Positions 6,220 through 7,635 of a stretch of DNA of 7,635 bases are shown here, in pieces. Positions within the stretch are counted from its first letter, which is position 1, and each line of letters begins with the position of its first letter. The notes below the pieces were generated by a model that worked only from the letters and a program-made list of their open reading frames with translations, had not been told where the DNA came from and searched no databases. Origin of the DNA: Desulfobacterales bacterium (GTDB lineage: Bacteria > Desulfobacterota > Desulfobacteria > Desulfobacterales > Desulfosalsimonadaceae). Made by a program: the position numbers and the translations under genes. The stretch covers positions 1 through 7,635 of the forward strand of contig SLIE01000390.1 in NCBI GenBank assembly GCA_007135795.1, written 5' to 3'.

Positions 6220-6774
6220 ATGAATACGTTAATAAACAGATTATCTGACGCCTGTCCGCATTTCTCCACAGAAATGCAATCATGTGGACTTCGTTGCGAG
6301 GGGATCTACTTGCCGTTAAGGGTTCATGTTGTAAGCTTCTGCCTGACGACAATGTATGATCAGTGCACCACCTTCAAGGAATATTGCATTGCATCTAATC
6401 TTATCGTGCAAAATGGCGGCAATGAATTCAATGAAGACACGGGGCGTCGTCGTCATCACCGAAAATCGGAAAAACGAACTGTTATTCTGAGAACATGCGA
6501 TTTGCAGGGAACGGCGACCGGTGATTTTATTGAAAGGGCCATAACCGTCGATTATAGCCAAGGTGGCATGCGGTTGACGATCAACAGGGAAATTCCATCG
6601 GATACGCCATTGCTTTTTGATTTTGACAACGATTTTATCGTCCCTCAGCTTCAGGGCGTGGCCCAGCTCTGCTGGCACAGACGTTCGGATAAAAACCCCT
6701 CAATGATAGAAGCCGGCCTGGTTTTCAAGGATAATTTCAGCAAATTCATTCTCGCATCCCAGCTTGGGAATTAA
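6220..6774 (+). CDS. PilZ-domain protein with a cysteine-rich N-terminal region
   Basis: This is a probable c-di-GMP receptor, 184 aa from ATG 6220. The C-terminal half carries the PilZ signature: RRHHR (77-81), which fits RxxxR, and DYSQGG (111-116), which fits [DN]xSxxG. Later strands include LQGVAQLCWHRR and IEAGLVFKD. The N-terminal 70 residues are not PilZ; they hold Cys12, Cys22, Cys26, Cys41, Cys49 and Cys56, with the pattern C-x9-C-x3-C followed by C-x7-C-x6-C. These could bind a metal or act as a redox switch (inference). The longest frame starts at a TTG (6157), but the predicted sigma-54 start site is near 6158 and no ribosome site precedes that TTG. GGGA (6211-6214) precedes 6220. 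Placement beside an exopolysaccharide locus suggests second-messenger control of polymer or surface behaviour. No signal peptide or membrane helix is evident. Confidence 0.85.
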   Translation: MNTLINRLSDACPHFSTEMQSCGLRCEGIYLPLRVHVVSFCLTTMYDQCTTFKEYCIASNLIVQNGGNEFNEDTGRRRHHRKSEKRTVILRTCDLQGTATGDFIERAITVDYSQGGMRLTINREIPSDTPLLFDFDNDFIVPQLQGVAQLCWHRRSDKNPSMIEAGLVFKDNFSKFILASQLGN

Positions 6775-6800
6775 CCCCACGTTTTCATCTTGTTTGTTTT

Positions 6801-6826
6801 TCCGGAAAACCGAACCTTTTTCCGGA
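6801..6826 (+). terminator. Terminator-like hairpin after the PilZ gene
   Basis: TCCGGAAAA (6801-6809) pairs with TTTTCCGGA (6818-6826) around an 8-nt loop, giving a 9-bp stem that starts 27 nt after the PilZ stop. The downstream tract is ATTTC-like and not a clean T-run, so termination may be inefficient. The left arm is also part of a perfect 12-bp palindrome, TTTTCCGGAAAA (6798-6809), so a protein-binding site is an alternative. Confidence 0.4.
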
Positions 6827-6936
6827 TTTCAGAACTTGATATGCCTCTCGTTCAAAAAGTGTCCCCTTCCTATAGTATAGATGCCTTTATAAAAAGTCGC
6901 GATCGGACAACTTTGTAAAACATTCAAGATCAAGGC

Positions 6937-6983
6937 TTGTGCGTAATAAAGATAATAAGCCTTTTACGAAATCGTCAATGTTT
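6937..6983 (+). repeat. Second intergenic repeat unit (47 nt), copy 2
   Basis: It aligns without gaps to 4365-4411, with roughly four of five bases identical by eye. A preceding segment from about 6892 begins AAAAAGTC, the inverse of the GACTTTTT found in copy 1, so the complete element is probably a longer imperfect palindrome (about 6892-6983). It ends about 90 nt before the sigma-54 promoter at 7073. Confidence 0.6.
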
Positions 6984-7072
6984 TTTCGATTTATTTGTAT
7001 GATTTTGAGATATTGTTTTTTTCATATTCAAACATTCATTGTCATGGAGGAAATCCGTTTCAATAGGTGGCA

Positions 7073-7087
7073 TGGTATGCAAATTGC
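7073..7087 (+). promoter_or_regulatory. Sigma-54 (-24/-12) promoter of the secreted-protein gene
   Basis: TGGTATGCAAATTGC has the invariant GG (7074-7075) and GC (7086-7087) exactly 10 nt apart, plus the A and G at consensus positions 5 and 7 and a full TTGC. A T follows, as preferred. Transcription would start near 7099, leaving about 150 nt of leader before the ATG at 7250. Together with the promoter at 6132 it suggests a small local sigma-54 regulon. Confidence 0.68.
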
Positions 7088-7235
7088 TTTTATAATGTGT
7101 GTAACCGGCAAAAATTGATGCACCGTAAAAGTTGATGATTTTGGATCAGGCTTTTCACAGCGCATTTAAACGGCGTTGTTGGAACTTCAGTGAAAAAAGT
7201 ATGGCGTTTATTGTTAATGAAGCAAGAATGATAGC

Positions 7236-7240
7236 GGAGA
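7236..7240 (+). promoter_or_regulatory. Ribosome binding site of the secreted-protein gene
   Basis: GGAGA lies 9 nt before the ATG at 7250, inside a purine-rich stretch. It supports this start for the truncated gene at the window edge. Confidence 0.6.
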
Positions 7241-7249
7241 GAAAGTGAA

Positions 7250-7635
7250 ATGAGAAAAAAAGTCCTTTTGTATATCGCTGCAATGCTATCTGGTTTTTTT
7301 TGTTTACAGGGAGTGGCTCTGGCCGTGTCTGAGACGGACACAAGCAAAACGTTCATTCAGTCTTCAGCATACACAAGTGCCGTTGAGACGGAATTGAGTG
7401 ACAACGTGCTGGCCTTTGACAATCTGCTGATATCCATGGGGACATATTTTCCAGATTATCACAGAACCGGGTATAGTCCTTTGTTCGATCGTTCAGAGTC
7501 GTATATAAATGCCTCGTATGTCAATACTAATCCTCAGCTTATAGTCCCGCAGTGGGTGTCGGTGTTATATGATCCCCCGGCAACACATCACTACCTGGCG
7601 CTCCTGGAAGCTGATTTTGACGACGCGTCGACCAA
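7250..7635 (+). CDS. Secreted protein of unknown function (5' part, truncated by the window end)
   Basis: The frame is open from ATG 7250 to the window edge, 128 complete codons. Residues 1-25 form a Sec signal peptide: a basic start (MRKK), a hydrophobic core (VLLYIAAMLSGFF) and the cleavage motif ALA before Val26. Cys18 sits inside the core without a lipobox, so it is not a clear lipoprotein. The visible mature part is rich in Asp, Ser, Thr and Tyr (for example GTYFPDYHRTGYSPLF, 64-79, and LIVPQWVSVLYDPP, 97-110). I do not recognise a family. A sigma-54 promoter and a good ribosome site precede it. Because the neighbouring genes belong to the exosortase type, a C-terminal PEP-CTERM anchor is possible, but that end lies outside the window. 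The strong signal peptide and ribosome site make it a real gene; its role is unknown. Confidence 0.75.
   Translation, partial: MRKKVLLYIAAMLSGFFCLQGVALAVSETDTSKTFIQSSAYTSAVETELSDNVLAFDNLLISMGTYFPDYHRTGYSPLFDRSESYINASYVNTNPQLIVPQWVSVLYDPPATHHYLALLEADFDDAST

Larger units (their letters stand above)
6775..7249. other. 475-nt intergenic region between the PilZ gene and the secreted-protein gene
   Basis: No convincing full gene lies here. In order it holds a CCGGAAAA/TTTTCCGG hairpin, a small palindrome CTATAGTATAG (6870-6880), a repeat unit at about 6892-6983, the second sigma-54 promoter, and a leader of about 150 nt. The leader contains a dyad TTTTCAC (7152-7158) / GTGAAAA (7190-7196) and a 37-codon frame (7135-7248) that ends 1 nt before the next start codon. 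The AT-rich minus-strand frames across 7090-7356 look like shadows. Confidence 0.6.

Noticed and set aside
7090..7356. Minus-strand frame of 88 codons across the sigma-54 leader
   Set aside because: It is antisense to the promoter, leader and signal peptide. Its composition is low-complexity and no domain is visible, while the + strand has a promoter, ribosome site and signal peptide.

Overview
The window comes from a Gram-negative exopolysaccharide locus, most likely from a sulfate-reducing Desulfobacterota (Desulfobacteraceae-like) genome. This rests on the gene families (a GumC-like chain-length protein, a tyrosine autokinase and a polyprenyl-phosphate glycosyltransferase of the type that travels with the XrtA/PEP-CTERM exosortase system), on the PAS/sigma-54 activator, and on palindromic intergenic repeats of a kind I associate from memory with that group. 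The taxon is an inference. All supported genes are on the + strand.

Region 1 (1-2675) is the export-control module. The last codons of an upstream gene look like the final beta strand of an outer-membrane barrel. Then comes a three-TM Wzz/GumC-type co-polymerase (173-1759), and 52 nt later a BY-type tyrosine kinase (1812-2675). The kinase keeps its Walker A', Walker B and tyrosine tail but has an unusual P-loop (PHEGKG in place of PGEGKS/T).

Region 2 (2676-4346) is a 291-nt gap containing a palindromic repeat, followed by the initiating glycosyltransferase (2967-4346) that would load the first sugar phosphate onto undecaprenyl phosphate.

Region 3 (4347-6774) is regulatory. Two more repeat units precede a PAS/AAA+/Fis-type sigma-54 activator (about 4626-6128). 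A sigma-54 promoter (6132-6146) starts 4 nt after its stop codon and faces a PilZ-domain protein (6220-6774) with a cysteine-rich N-terminus.

Region 4 (6775-7635) is a 475-nt gap with a terminator-like hairpin, another repeat copy and a second sigma-54 promoter (7073-7087). It leads into the 5' end of a secreted protein of unknown function (7250 to beyond the window).

Working model (inference): chain-length protein, kinase and glycosyltransferase make and export a polysaccharide. The PAS activator switches on a putative c-di-GMP receptor and a secreted product through sigma-54. The least ordinary features are the altered kinase P-loop, the two matching sigma-54 promoters beside the activator, the cysteine clusters in both regulatory proteins, and the palindromic repeats lying just upstream of two genes. 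No exosortase, CRISPR array, transposase, tRNA or rRNA was seen.
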